The notes: generated from the sequence alone by a model not told the origin. 64,000 nt of DNA from DASWJZ01 sp963805325 (GCA_963805325.1 CAWDTS010000009.1:310001-374000), one strand, 5' to 3'. Counted from the stretch's first letter, positions 56,272 through 64,000 are shown. Translations and numbers: made by a program.

Positions 56272-56998
56272 CTAACCTTTGCTTTCAATCTGCGGCGAGC
56301 GCCCGGCGCTCGCCGCTTCGATTCTTTCCGCGACCATCTCCTGCAGCCGCCACAAATGCCGATCGCGAAGGCCGTGCTCTTCGAGGTGGCGGACGGTGTT
56401 GTGGAGATATTCTGCCATCGTTCCGCCATGCCCCGCGGCAGTGGCGAGCGCGTCGGCGATCTCCTCGTCGGAGAGGCCGGCCACATAGCGGTCGCTGTTC
56501 CTGTCGATGACGAAGGCGATCGCGCGAAGCGGCCCCGCCGCCGTCGCCACGGTGACCCAGCGCGGCACATGCGCCATCGGGCGGAAGCGCAGCTCGCGCT
56601 GGAAGAGCTTCAAAATGTTCTCTTCGATCGCGTCGGGACGGAAGGCGATAGGCAATGCCCTTCACCTGCCCGCCGCGGTCGAGCGAGAGCATGAGGCCGG
56701 GCCGTTCCGGGCGGCCGCGGAACCAGCGGTCCCAGCCGAGACAGAAGGAGCGATGCCAGCCGCGCACCACACCGGTCCGATGCTCCGCGGTATCGCAGCC
56801 CGGCTTCCAGATCAGCGAGCCGAAAGCGAAGAACCAGATCTCGTCGCCGCCCGGCCCTTCGGCCAGGACCTCGGCGACCGTCGCCTTCTGATCGGCGTCG
56901 GAGGCCAGAGTCCAACCGGGTGGGGTCGCCAAATCCTCAAGGGGGCGGTGCAGCGCCCCATTCGCCACAAGCGCCACAAGCTCAGGCGTCAGCCGCAT
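56272..56998 (-). CDS. ChaC-like gamma-glutamylcyclotransferase, interrupted by a +1 frameshift
   Basis: A glutathione-degrading gamma-glutamylcyclotransferase of the ChaC type. The N-terminal part from 56998 (WFFAFGSLIWKPG, then RGWHRSFCLGWDRWFRGRPERPG and GIAYRLP) is intact and matches ChaC, including the YGSL-like FGSL loop. After GIAYRLP the frame is lost near 56635-56645; deleting one base there (CCGTCCC to CCGCCC) joins it to PDAIEENILKLFQREL ... FVIDRNSDRYVAGLSDEEIA, the normal C-terminal half ending at 56272. The span is 727 nt, i.e. 241 aa plus one base. Either a sequencing error or a recent pseudogene. Confidence 0.85.
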
Positions 56999-57065
56999 CG
57001 CACACGGAATCCAGCGTCTTCGACGTTCAACGGCGCCTCCGCGCAGGCGCCGGGCTGCACCGCGC

Positions 57066-57347
57066 CTAGTGCAATTGCCCGTGGAAGCGGGCGTTGCGAA
57101 TCTCGGCGGCGGCCGCGAGCTGTTTGTGCGCCACCTCGACAGAATGGATGATGCCGTCGATCTCGGCCACCCAGAAATCCAGGAACTTGATCAGGCGCGG
57201 ATAATCGGGCGCCACGTCGTAGAACTGCCAGACGAAGGTCTGCAGAAGCTTTGGGCGCTCCGGCATGTGGTAGAGGATGTTCGCCGTGGCGAGACCGTAA
57301 CCTGCACGGTCGCCCAGAAACACGGTGCGAAAGTCGAGCTCGCGCAT
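57066..57347 (-). CDS. usg: Usg family protein
   Basis: A 93-aa protein of the alphaproteobacterial Usg family, first noted in the trp region of Caulobacter; function unknown. Key pattern: YGLATANILYHMPERPKLLQTFVWQFYDVAPDYPRLIKFLDFW, then EIDGIIHSVEVAH and a C-terminal FHGQLH. Start at the ATG at 57347. It is on the same strand as chaC, 67 bp upstream of it. Confidence 0.88.
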   Translation of the reverse strand: MRELDFRTVFLGDRAGYGLATANILYHMPERPKLLQTFVWQFYDVAPDYPRLIKFLDFWVAEIDGIIHSVEVAHKQLAAAAEIRNARFHGQLH

Positions 57348-57592
57348 TCTCTTCCCCTTCCTGGCAACGCCGAGAGACGCGATTCCAATAAGGAAGGATA
57401 GCTTCCGGTTCCGTGATTAACAAATGATTACAGTGCTTTAGCAGCCTCCATGCCGGAGTGCTGACAAAGGCGCCTTGCCTATTTTCTAATCGGCGCCGCG
57501 CGCGCGCCGAGCGCGGCGAACGCCAGCTTCTCCGCCGCCTCGCGGCAGCCTATCATCCTGCGCCGGCTAAGCCGGAGGCTGGGGACGCCCAA

Positions 57593-58510
57593 ATGAAGGT
57601 CACGCTCGATCTCGGCAAGCTGCTTGCCGAGGGCAAAATCACGCAGGGCGAACATGATCGCCTGATCAAATTCGCCGCCGCCGGCACCGGTTCGCTGGCC
57701 TTCAACATCCTGCTCGGATTCGGAACGATTGCGGTCGCCGCGGGCGCGGTGGCGCTCGTGCCTGACCCGATCACCGGCATCGTCATCGGGCTCATCGTGC
57801 TCTGCGGCGGGCTCGCTCTTTCGGTCGCCGGGCCGGTGCAATGGTCGCTTCTCGCCAACATCTGCATCGTCATCGGTGCACTCGGCCTCGCCGGCGGCGT
57901 CATCGTGCTCGACGAAGCCTCGGTCGCATCGTTCCTGGCCATCGCGATCGGCTTCGCCATCGCCGGCACGCTGGCGCGAAGCGGGCTCCTCATCGCCTTG
58001 TCGGTGCTGGCGCTCTCGTCGTGCCTCGGCGCGCGTACCGACTACATGCACGCAACCTACTTCCTCGGCATCGAGGAGCCGGCCCTCACCATCATCTGCT
58101 TCAGCGTCCTCGCGCTCGTGACGTTTCTCGCCTCGAAAATGCTGCGCCACGAGTTCGAGCGGTTGGCGATCATGGCCTCGCGCACATCACTGCTTCTGGT
58201 GAACTTCGGATTCTGGATCGGCTCGCTTTGGGGCGACACGCTCTATACGCTTGTCATTCCCGACACCGTCTTCATCGTCGGATGGGCGCTGGCATTGATC
58301 GGCGTCGGCATCTGGGCAGCGCGCGCCAACCGGCGCTGGGTGGTCAATCTCGCGGCGATCTTCGGCGCAATTCACTTCTACACGCAGTGGTTCGAGCGGC
58401 TCGGCGCCGAGCCTGGTGCAATCCTCGCCGCCGGCCTGATCGCACTCGGGATCGCGCTCGGGCTCTGGCGGCTCAACAAGAGCCTCTGGGAGCAGCCGAG
58501 CCAGGCCTGA
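57593..58510 (+). CDS. multi-pass membrane protein (DUF2157-like)
   Basis: A 305-aa inner-membrane protein with about nine hydrophobic helices. Start at 57593 gives a short cytosolic N-terminus (MKVTLDLGKLLAEGKITQGEHDRLIKFA) that resembles the DUF2157-type helical lead-in before the membrane part. No catalytic motif visible. The frame is open upstream to 57458, but that portion is Arg-rich and unlike protein from a membrane gene. It is convergent with the molybdenum-cofactor gene and separated from it by a palindromic repeat. Confidence 0.65.
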   Translation: MKVTLDLGKLLAEGKITQGEHDRLIKFAAAGTGSLAFNILLGFGTIAVAAGAVALVPDPITGIVIGLIVLCGGLALSVAGPVQWSLLANICIVIGALGLAGGVIVLDEASVASFLAIAIGFAIAGTLARSGLLIALSVLALSSCLGARTDYMHATYFLGIEEPALTIICFSVLALVTFLASKMLRHEFERLAIMASRTSLLLVNFGFWIGSLWGDTLYTLVIPDTVFIVGWALALIGVGIWAARANRRWVVNLAAIFGAIHFYTQWFERLGAEPGAILAAGLIALGIALGLWRLNKSLWEQPSQA

Positions 58511-58522
58511 CATCCTTGCTTC

Positions 58523-58569
58523 AGCATGATCTCATCCGAAAATCGGGCCCCACTTTCCGGGATCATGCT
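58523..58569. repeat. 47-bp palindromic intergenic repeat (AGCATGAT...ATCATGCT type)
   Basis: Begins AGCATGAT and ends ATCATGCT, with inner complementary parts around CCGAAAATCGGG and CCCCACTTTCCGGG. This is the well-known dispersed palindrome of Bradyrhizobium, Mesorhizobium and relatives. It fills the gap between two convergent genes and probably acts as a terminator-like hairpin. Its presence supports the taxonomic placement. Confidence 0.8.
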
Positions 58570-60177
58570 CTAGTCGACGAGCACGCCGCCGGCTTCCGCC
58601 AGCGCCTCGGGCGTATCAACGTCAACGGCAGCGGCCGCCCCGATTTCGACCCGCTCCACGGCCTCTTCGTGCTGCGCGATGATGTGCCGCGCGCCCGTGT
58701 CGCCGGTGACGCTCATCAACTCGGGGAAGAAGGCGCGCGCCCACAGCACCGGGTTGCCGCGCTTGCCGCCGACGGTCGGCAGCACGATCGCGGGCGCGGG
58801 TTTCGCCTCGAAGGCAGCGATCAGGCGGTTGACGATGGCCGCATCGATCCCCGGCATATCCGCGAGCAGAACCAGCGCGCCGCTTGCGCTCTCGGGCACG
58901 GCTGAGAGGCCAGCCTTGAGGGAGGTCGCGAGGCCGTCGGCGAAATCGGGGTTGTGCACGACCTGCACGTCGAGCCCGGCAAGGGCGTTCGCGATGTCAG
59001 CGCCGCGATGCCCTGTGACGACGATGACGGGATCGGCCTTTGAGGCGAGCGCATTCTCCGCGATGCGGCGGACGAGCGGCGCGCCGTCGAAGCGCGCCAG
59101 CAGCTTGTTCGGGCCGCGCATACGGCGCGATTGGCCGGCGGCGAGAATGATGGCGGCGACGTGCTCGCCACGCTCGGCGGCCGGCTCGCGCGGCTGCGGC
59201 CGCGATACGATCTCCATCAGAAGGCCGCCAACACCCATGCCGGTAATATCGTTCTCGCCGACATCGAGCCCGGCGAGCAACCGCTGCAACACCCAGTCGA
59301 AACCGTTCTCGACCGGCGAACGGGCACAGCCCGGGGCGCCGAGCACCGGCCGCCCATCGAGCTCGCCGATCAGGAGCAGGTTGCCGGGATCGACGGGCAT
59401 GCCGAAATGGCGGACGCTGCCCCCGGCCTTCTCGATCGCCGCGGGGATGACGTCGGCGCGGTCGGTGATGGCGGACGCGCCGAAGGCGATCAAAAGGTCC
59501 GCGCCGTCGCTCCCCAGCTTCGTCAGCGCACCGGCAAGCTCTGCCGCATCGTGAGGAACCCGGAGCTCCTCCAGGAGCGAAGCTTCCGCGGGCTTCAGTC
59601 GCTCTTCGAGCACGCGCCGCGTCTTGTCCATGACCGACGGTTTCAGACCGGGAAGCGTGGTCGCCGCGAGCCCGACCTTCAGCGCCTTCCACGGCGCGAC
59701 CGAGAGCATCGGCTCGCGCACGTAGGCGCCGGCTTCCTCGACGACGCGGCCCGGCAGTGCGAAGGGGATGATCTTCACCGTCGCCACCATGCGGCCCGCG
59801 TCGACCGGCGCGAACTCGGCAAGCGTCGCTACGGTGAGCCCCGGATCGAGGCGGTTCAGCGCATCGACCTCTGCGCGATCGATGACGAGAAGCCCGGCGC
59901 TCTCGGCGTAAAGATTGCAGCGGCCGGTGCCGGCCTCATCGAGGCGGACGTTCTTGCCGCAAAGCGCCTCGGCAACGCGACGCGCCGCTTCATCCTCGTG
60001 CACGTCGCCCGGCTCAAGCCGCGCAGCGACGACGTCGCCGATCCCTTCCGTACGAAGGCGCGCGATCAGCGCAGCGTCGAGCCGCGTTCCTTTCTTCACC
60101 ACGCCGGAGCGATGGCGGATCGAATGCGCGGCGATCGCGCCTTCGGCCTCTTCGAGCGGGACGGTTCCGAACTTCAT
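58570..60177 (-). CDS. MoeA-like molybdopterin-binding domain fused to MocA-type nucleotidyltransferase
   Basis: A 535-aa fusion. Residues about 1-330 resemble the MoeA/CinA molybdopterin-binding fold (HRSGVVKKGTRLDAALIARLRTEG, DLLIAFGASAITDRADVIPAAIEKAGG). Residues about 339-535 are a MobA/MocA-type NTP transferase (AAIILAAGQSRRMRGPNKLLARFDG, VVTGHRGADIANAL, LVLLADMPGIDAAIVNRLI, PTVGGKRGNPVLW). Such proteins make the cytosine dinucleotide form of molybdenum cofactor used by xanthine/CO-dehydrogenase-type enzymes. It is 7 bp downstream of the XdhC-like gene on the same strand. The client hydroxylase is not in the window. Confidence 0.88.
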   Translation of the reverse strand: MKFGTVPLEEAEGAIAAHSIRHRSGVVKKGTRLDAALIARLRTEGIGDVVAARLEPGDVHEDEAARRVAEALCGKNVRLDEAGTGRCNLYAESAGLLVIDRAEVDALNRLDPGLTVATLAEFAPVDAGRMVATVKIIPFALPGRVVEEAGAYVREPMLSVAPWKALKVGLAATTLPGLKPSVMDKTRRVLEERLKPAEASLLEELRVPHDAAELAGALTKLGSDGADLLIAFGASAITDRADVIPAAIEKAGGSVRHFGMPVDPGNLLLIGELDGRPVLGAPGCARSPVENGFDWVLQRLLAGLDVGENDITGMGVGGLLMEIVSRPQPREPAAERGEHVAAIILAAGQSRRMRGPNKLLARFDGAPLVRRIAENALASKADPVIVVTGHRGADIANALAGLDVQVVHNPDFADGLATSLKAGLSAVPESASGALVLLADMPGIDAAIVNRLIAAFEAKPAPAIVLPTVGGKRGNPVLWARAFFPELMSVTGDTGARHIIAQHEEAVERVEIGAAAAVDVDTPEALAEAGGVLVD

Positions 60178-60184
60178 TAGTTTC

Positions 60185-60880
60185 TCAGGCGGCGATCCGC
60201 TCCGCGGCCTGCCCGCGCCTCAGCGCCGCGATCACCTCCGCGAGAATTGCGACGGCGATCTCGGCCGGGGACTGCGCGCCGATGTCGACGCCGATCGGTG
60301 CGTGGATGCGCTCAAGGCTCGAAGGCGACGCGCCCTGCCCCGCCAGCCGCTCCACGCGCTTGCCATGCGTCTTCCGACTGCCGAGCGCCCCGATGTAGAA
60401 GCAGTCTGCGGCAAGGGCGGCGAGGATCGGGTGGTCGTCGATCTTCGGGTCGTGGGTCAACGCTACTAGACCGGTGAACGCGTCGAGCGGTACGCTCTTC
60501 AGCGCCTCCTCCGGCCATTCGGCAAGAAGCGGCACGTCGGGGAAGCGCTCCGGCGTGGCAAAAGCCGTGCGTGGGTCGATGATCGTGACGTCGAAACCTG
60601 CAAGCCGCGCCATCGGCGCGAGCGCCTGGCTGATATGGACCGCGCCGATCACGACGAGCCGTGGTGGCGGCACATTTACGGTCAGAAACGTGCGACCGTC
60701 TTCGAGCATGCCGGAGCGGCCCGAGCGAAGGCGTTTTTCAAGTTCCGCGGCGAGCGCGTCCTTGCCCGCCGCCTCGCGCGGCACAAGGCGCTCGTCGCCG
60801 GTCGCGGTGTCGGTCACGAGGATCGCGGCCCGGCGTGCATTGCGCGCTTCGTTCAGGGCCTTCAGGATGTCGAGCTTCAT
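60185..60880 (-). CDS. XdhC/CoxI-family protein, Rossmann-domain part
   Basis: A 231-aa protein that covers the C-terminal Rossmann-like domain of XdhC (LVVIGAVHISQALAPMARLAGFDVTIIDPR, residues about 75-105; ALTHDPKIDDHPILAALAADCFYIGALGSRKTHGKRVERL). XdhC proteins bind the sulfurated molybdenum cofactor and deliver it to hydroxylases. The N-terminal XdhC_CoxI domain is supplied by a separate gene at 62645-62986, and the two are separated here by unrelated genes. It is located directly upstream of the MoeA/MocA fusion. Confidence 0.9.
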   Translation of the reverse strand: MKLDILKALNEARNARRAAILVTDTATGDERLVPREAAGKDALAAELEKRLRSGRSGMLEDGRTFLTVNVPPPRLVVIGAVHISQALAPMARLAGFDVTIIDPRTAFATPERFPDVPLLAEWPEEALKSVPLDAFTGLVALTHDPKIDDHPILAALAADCFYIGALGSRKTHGKRVERLAGQGASPSSLERIHAPIGVDIGAQSPAEIAVAILAEVIAALRRGQAAERIAA

Positions 60881-61047
60881 CGAACCGCCATTCCCATCCG
60901 GATATCACGGTCTCTAAATAGACCCGACGGGGGCTTTCCGCTACCGCCCGCGAATGGCGCGTTAGATTCACGCATCCGGCGCTTGCCGGCTCCGGCCGAA
61001 GACCGCATGCTTTCGCCCGAAAGAACAAGACAAATCGGGAGGAGCCC

Positions 61048-61533
61048 ATGGACATGAAGGAAGGCGGCGTGATCCAGGTCGCCTATGTGGTGCGCGATCT
61101 GGAAGCGGCGATGAAGCGGCACATGGAGGTCGCGAATATCGGGCCGTGGCACATCTACAAGTTCGAGCCGGGCAAGATCCAGAACTACATCTATCGCGGT
61201 CAGCCGGCGAACCACACCTGCTGGATCGCGGTCACGCCGATGGGCCAAGGGCTCGGCTGCCAGGTGGAGCTGATGCAGCCGATCTCAGGCCGCTCGATCT
61301 ACGACGAGCACCTGGAAAAGCACGGCGAAGGCTTCCACCACGTGAAGCTCTACTATCCCGACTGCGCCAAGGCCGTGGCCGATTATGCGAAGCGCGGCTA
61401 CCCCGTCATCCAGCAGGGCAGGATCGACGAGGACGAGCACTACTATCTCGATACGCAAAAGGACTTCGGCTACATGATCGAGCTCGGCAACGCGGGAAAG
61501 ATCCGTGCGCCGGAGCGCATCTTCCCGAGTTAA
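61048..61533 (+). CDS. VOC-family protein (methylmalonyl-CoA epimerase-like)
   Basis: A 161-aa vicinal-oxygen-chelate protein with a good GGGAGGAG ribosome-binding site. VAYVVRDLEAAMKRHMEVANIGPW, then QVELMQPISGRSIYDEHLEKHGEGFHHVKLYYPD (metal-ligand Gln and Glu-His-His) and a C-terminal FGYMIELGNAG segment with the last Glu. This pattern is closest to the epimerase/lactoylglutathione-lyase-like branch. Substrate unknown. It stands alone on the plus strand between the two XdhC genes. Confidence 0.82.
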   Translation: MDMKEGGVIQVAYVVRDLEAAMKRHMEVANIGPWHIYKFEPGKIQNYIYRGQPANHTCWIAVTPMGQGLGCQVELMQPISGRSIYDEHLEKHGEGFHHVKLYYPDCAKAVADYAKRGYPVIQQGRIDEDEHYYLDTQKDFGYMIELGNAGKIRAPERIFPS

Positions 61534-61536
61534 GCC

Positions 61537-62556
61537 TCAAAGGCCGTTGACGGTGTTGAAGAGGTAATTCACGCGTCCGCGGAACACGTCGGCGCGGTCG
61601 CCGCCGATGAAATCGTGGTGCAGGTAGTCGACGCCGACGCTCCAGTGATCGGTGAGCGCGTAGTCGACGCCCGCGCCCGCACTCCAGCCGACGGAATCCT
61701 CTATCCCCAATCCACCGGTGACGTAGGGGAGGAAACGGTTGACGGCGTAGCCGACCCGGCCGCGCACCGAGCCGATCCCGTGATGTCCCGGCCCCCAATC
61801 AACGAAGCCGCCGTCGACCTCGATGCCGAGAACGAGCTGCCCATATTGGCTGTTCACGCCGGTCTGGCCGCCAACCTCATAGCCGTCGCCAAGACCGGCG
61901 CCGTCGGGGAAGCCGTAGCCGCCGTGCGCGCCGACGTAGAAGCCGGTCCAGTTGAATGCGAGCGGCGTCGGCGACGTCATCGCCGCGGGCATCGGCCCTC
62001 CACCGGCGAGGAAGGCGAAAGCCGGGCCGTTCGGCACGCCAACGTGATAGCTGACACGACCGCGGAAATCGTCCGAGGCGCCGGCTTTGAACTCGTAATA
62101 GAGATACTCGGCGCCGACGGTCCAATTCCGGTTGATGGTGATTTCGGCGCCGGTTCCGGCCGTCCAGCCGACATTGTCGAAGGATTTAAACGCGGCGCCG
62201 CCCGTCGCGTAGACAAAGAAGCGGTCGAAGGCCAAACCGCCGCGCAGACGCAGCGAGCCGACGGCGTCTGTCCCCTGCCAGTCGACCCAACTTCCGTCCC
62301 CCTCCACACCGACGACGAAGGCATCCTTCTGCCAGTTGACGCCGGCCTGACCACCGATCACGCGACCGTCGACGAAAGGAGACTGCCCGAAGCCCCAGCC
62401 TCCGTGCCCGCCGAAATAAAATCCGCTCCAGTTGAAGGCGACCGGTGCCGACGCCGTCAGAACGGGAGGCAGCATGACCGGAGGTGGAAGATCGGCGGCG
62501 GCGGCAACGCAAGTCAACGTTGCAAGCGCGCAGGCGCAAGCAGCACCACGCAGCAT
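61537..62556 (-). CDS. tandem double-barrel Omp25/31-type outer-membrane protein
   Basis: A 339-aa exported protein made of two copies of an Omp25/31-like beta-barrel. Start at 62556 gives signal peptide MLRGAACACALATLTCVAAA then ADLPPPVM. Repeat 1 (residues about 40-173) and repeat 2 (about 200-339) align along their whole length: FNWSGFYFGGHGGWGF / FNWTGFYVGAHGGYGF; VGVEGDGSWVDW / LGIEVDGGFVDW; DNVGWTAGTGAEI / DSVGWSAGAGVDY; NWTVGAEYLYYEF / HWSVGVDYLHHDF; DFRGRVSY / VFRGRVNY. Single-barrel Omp25/31 proteins are common; this is an internal duplication. Convergent with the VOC gene (3-bp gap). Confidence 0.85.
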   Translation of the reverse strand: MLRGAACACALATLTCVAAAADLPPPVMLPPVLTASAPVAFNWSGFYFGGHGGWGFGQSPFVDGRVIGGQAGVNWQKDAFVVGVEGDGSWVDWQGTDAVGSLRLRGGLAFDRFFVYATGGAAFKSFDNVGWTAGTGAEITINRNWTVGAEYLYYEFKAGASDDFRGRVSYHVGVPNGPAFAFLAGGGPMPAAMTSPTPLAFNWTGFYVGAHGGYGFPDGAGLGDGYEVGGQTGVNSQYGQLVLGIEVDGGFVDWGPGHHGIGSVRGRVGYAVNRFLPYVTGGLGIEDSVGWSAGAGVDYALTDHWSVGVDYLHHDFIGGDRADVFRGRVNYLFNTVNGL

Positions 62557-62644
62557 TCTAGGCCCCCCTGCCCCGAGCGTCGGGCTCAAGGCAGTATTCA
62601 GCAGCGATCCACCGCCTGGGGCAAGGAAATTCCGGACCCCGCGC

Positions 62645-62986
62645 CTATTGCACCTTCTCGACGAAAACGCGAATCCGCCCACCGCAGGAGAGCCCGACGC
62701 GCCAGGCGGTCTCGTCGGCGACGCCGAACTCAAGCATCCGCGGTTCGCCGGAGGCGATCACGTCGAGCGCCTCGCCGACGACCGCGCCTTCGACGCAGCC
62801 GCCGGAGACGGAGCCTTCGAAATTCCCCTCGCCGTCTACGACGAGGTGACTGCCGATGGGCCGCGGCGCCGAGCCCCAGGTCTCAACGACGGTCGCAAGC
62901 GCCACGTCGCGGCCTTCTGAGCGCCAGTGCTCCGCCGCGGCAAGCACGTCCAGATGCGGATCGAGCTCTGTTTCGGCCATCGTCAT
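62645..62986 (-). CDS. XdhC/CoxI-family protein, N-terminal domain only
   Basis: A 113-aa protein consisting of the XdhC_CoxI domain: VALATVVETWGSAPRPIGSHLVVDGEGNFEGSVSGGCVEGAVVGEAL, ending GLSCGGRIRVFVEKV with the conserved GCVE and SCGG cysteines thought to handle sulfur or the cofactor. Its usual partner (the Rossmann-type XdhC) lies 1.76 kb downstream at 60185-60880, beyond an outer-membrane gene and a plus-strand VOC gene. Confidence 0.9.
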   Translation of the reverse strand: MTMAETELDPHLDVLAAAEHWRSEGRDVALATVVETWGSAPRPIGSHLVVDGEGNFEGSVSGGCVEGAVVGEALDVIASGEPRMLEFGVADETAWRVGLSCGGRIRVFVEKVQ

Positions 62987-63072
62987 GTCTCCCAGGGCGA
63001 TTACATCTGCATCTTAGACGTAGGTGCACCCCCCGCAACGCACAAGACGTGGCTGAGTCAGCCGCGGGCGAT

Positions 63073-63095
63073 AAGGCCCGCCGAGGCGGGCCCTT
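63073..63095 (-). terminator. GC-rich hairpin after the nirK remnant
   Basis: AAGG-CCCGC / GCGGG-CCCTT with a 4-nt loop and one bulged C, about 18 bp past the stop of the nirK fragment. Likely a transcription terminator; there is no long T-run. Confidence 0.5.
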
Positions 63096-63112
63096 CGCAG
63101 GATTCTTCGCCG

Positions 63113-63652
63113 TCAGTGCGCCATGCCCATCTTCTCAGGCGCCTCATTGGGCTTGAATATCTCCGGCTGTTCCTCGCCGTCGACGACGAGTTGGCAGATC
63201 AGACCGCGCGCCGCCCGCCACAGGGCATGGTCGACGAGCGTGTAGGTGCCCGGCACCTCGACCTTGAAGTCCACCGCGGTCGCACCGCCCGGCGGAACCG
63301 TCACCGTCTGCACGTCGGTCAGCGGCGCGGATGTCAGCGAGGCAAGATTGTAAACGTGATCGAACATCTCGCCGATCACATGGAAGCTCGAGGTCTTGTT
63401 CGGACCGCCGACGCCGAAAAAGATGCGGACAGTCTCGCCGACCTTGGCGTGGAGTGCCTCGTCGCCGGTAAGCGCGTTCGCCGCGCCGTTGAAGACGTAG
63501 TATTCCGGCGTCTCATTCATGAGCTTGTCGTAGCTTTCGCTCAGCTCGCCCTTCGTGCCGAACGCCTGCTCGGTATAGAGTTCGCCCTGCATCACGTAGA
63601 ACTCGTGATCGACCTTGGGCAGACCGCCTTCCGGCTCCACCAGGTCGTTCTG
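63113..63652 (-). pseudogene. nirK: truncated copper nitrite reductase (C-terminal cupredoxin domain only)
   Basis: About 180 codons matching the second cupredoxin domain of NirK/AniA: LVEPEGGLPKVDHEFYVMQGELYT, YYVFNGAANALTGDEALHAKVGETVRIFFGVGGPN, then SSFHVIGEMFDHVY (catalytic His region) and TYTLVDHALWRAARG. The whole N-terminal domain with the type-1 copper ligands and the first type-2 histidines is missing. The nearest start is a GTG at 63640, only just inside the homologous part; in the same frame an upstream TAG (63655-63653) closes the preceding PCu(A)C-like gene. Without domain 1 it cannot form the trimeric copper enzyme, so I call it a remnant, unless the missing part lies elsewhere. 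Confidence 0.75.
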
Positions 63653-64000
63653 CTAGTCGCCGGGTGTTTTCTGAACGAAGACGTCAACGGTGATCGTCCC
63701 GGCGTTCTTGAACGTCAGCGTCACCGGGAACGCGTCGCCTTCCTTCACGGGATGCTTGAGCCCGGTCACTTCGAGGTGGTCGCTGAATGCGGCGAGCGAC
63801 ACCGGCTCGCCGGGCGGAAGCTTCAACCCCTCGCCCCACGGCTCGGTCGCGCCGTCCTTGCTCTGCAAAACGACTGCGTCGCCGAGCGGCGAGCTTGCGG
63901 ACACCAGATAGTCGGCAGTCTTGCCGGTCTGGAAGAGCGGGCCATAGACCGCCGCGTTCTTCTCAGCGCTCGGCAGCGCCCAGACGTGCCCGATCTCGAT
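63653..64000 (-). CDS. PCu(A)C-like copper-chaperone domain, partial at window end
   Basis: The 3' part of a gene running off the right edge. The visible about 115 residues include GHVWALPSAEKNAAVYGPLFQTGKTADYLVSASSPLGDAV and HPVKEGDAFPVTLTFKNAGTITVDVFV, which fit the PCu(A)C fold. The metal-binding pair expected in that family (H-x-M with an upstream Met/His) is not there: the corresponding loops read QSKDGATEPWGEG and SDHLEVTGL. It therefore looks like a variant that does not bind copper in the standard way. The stop codon TAG is followed in the same frame by the nirK fragment. Confidence 0.7.
   Translation of the reverse strand: MEIGHVWALPSAEKNAAVYGPLFQTGKTADYLVSASSPLGDAVVLQSKDGATEPWGEGLKLPPGEPVSLAAFSDHLEVTGLKHPVKEGDAFPVTLTFKNAGTITVDVFVQKTPGD

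Overview
The window is a GC-rich chromosomal segment of an alphaproteobacterium, almost certainly of the order Hyphomicrobiales (Rhizobiales). The basis is gene content and order: an F1-only atpHAGDC operon beside priA; a CarD-family regulator; one supercluster of mdh-sucC-sucD-sucA-odhB-lpd with zapE, an Omp19/Inh-type lipoprotein and sdhCDAB; Usg; BA14K; a MobA/MoeA-type fusion with XdhC proteins; and palindromic intergenic repeats of the kind known from Bradyrhizobium and its relatives. The genus cannot be fixed from the sequence alone. I see no rRNA, tRNA, CRISPR array, prophage or insertion sequence.

Layout. 0-6.8 kb: rpmB, a DUF3108 protein, a large SUV3/MgpS-like helicase, an S4 RNA-binding protein, ferredoxin fdxA and carD. 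6.8-15 kb: F1-ATPase operon and priA, with a BA14K gene between them. 15-20 kb: transaldolase, xerC, small secreted proteins, an EamA transporter and a DUF2059 protein. 19.8-33 kb: gntK-desaturase-lpd, MAPEG, odhB-sucA-sucD-sucC-mdh, a histone H1-like gene, zapE and the Omp19-like lipoprotein. 33-42.5 kb: an accessory sugar/polyol module (ABC transporter, two dehydrogenases, ROK regulator, xylulokinase). 42.6-46.6 kb: sdhCDAB. 46.6-50.5 kb: an EmrAB-type efflux pair and its divergent TetR regulator, with twin operators between them. 50.5-58.5 kb: a conserved orphan, sodC, a CueR-like regulator, a CPBP protease, a two-barrel outer-membrane protein, DUF2277, msrA, chaC, usg and a membrane protein. 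58.5-63 kb: molybdenum-cofactor genes split by a second two-barrel porin-like protein and a VOC protein. 63.1-64 kb: a nirK remnant beside a PCu(A)C-like domain.

How it works together. Most of the window is central energy metabolism: the oxidative TCA arm (2-oxoglutarate dehydrogenase, succinyl-CoA synthetase, succinate dehydrogenase, malate dehydrogenase) plus F1-ATPase. The 33-42.5 kb module looks set between two halves of the TCA supercluster. It would take up a pentose or polyol, oxidise it to a ketose and phosphorylate it as D-xylulose.

The main oddities are four single-base insertion frameshifts in three otherwise intact conserved genes (helicase twice, mdh, chaC). Two of them have the identical signature GACTC to GAACTC, the CcrM (GANTC) methylation motif, which suggests a sequencing artefact more than gene death. 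Also notable are two outer-membrane proteins made of two beta-barrels in tandem, a broken XdhC pair, a nirK truncated to its C-terminal cupredoxin domain, and an AT-rich patch with a 28-codon reading frame beside sdhB. I did not find a convincing new multi-gene defence or metabolic system.
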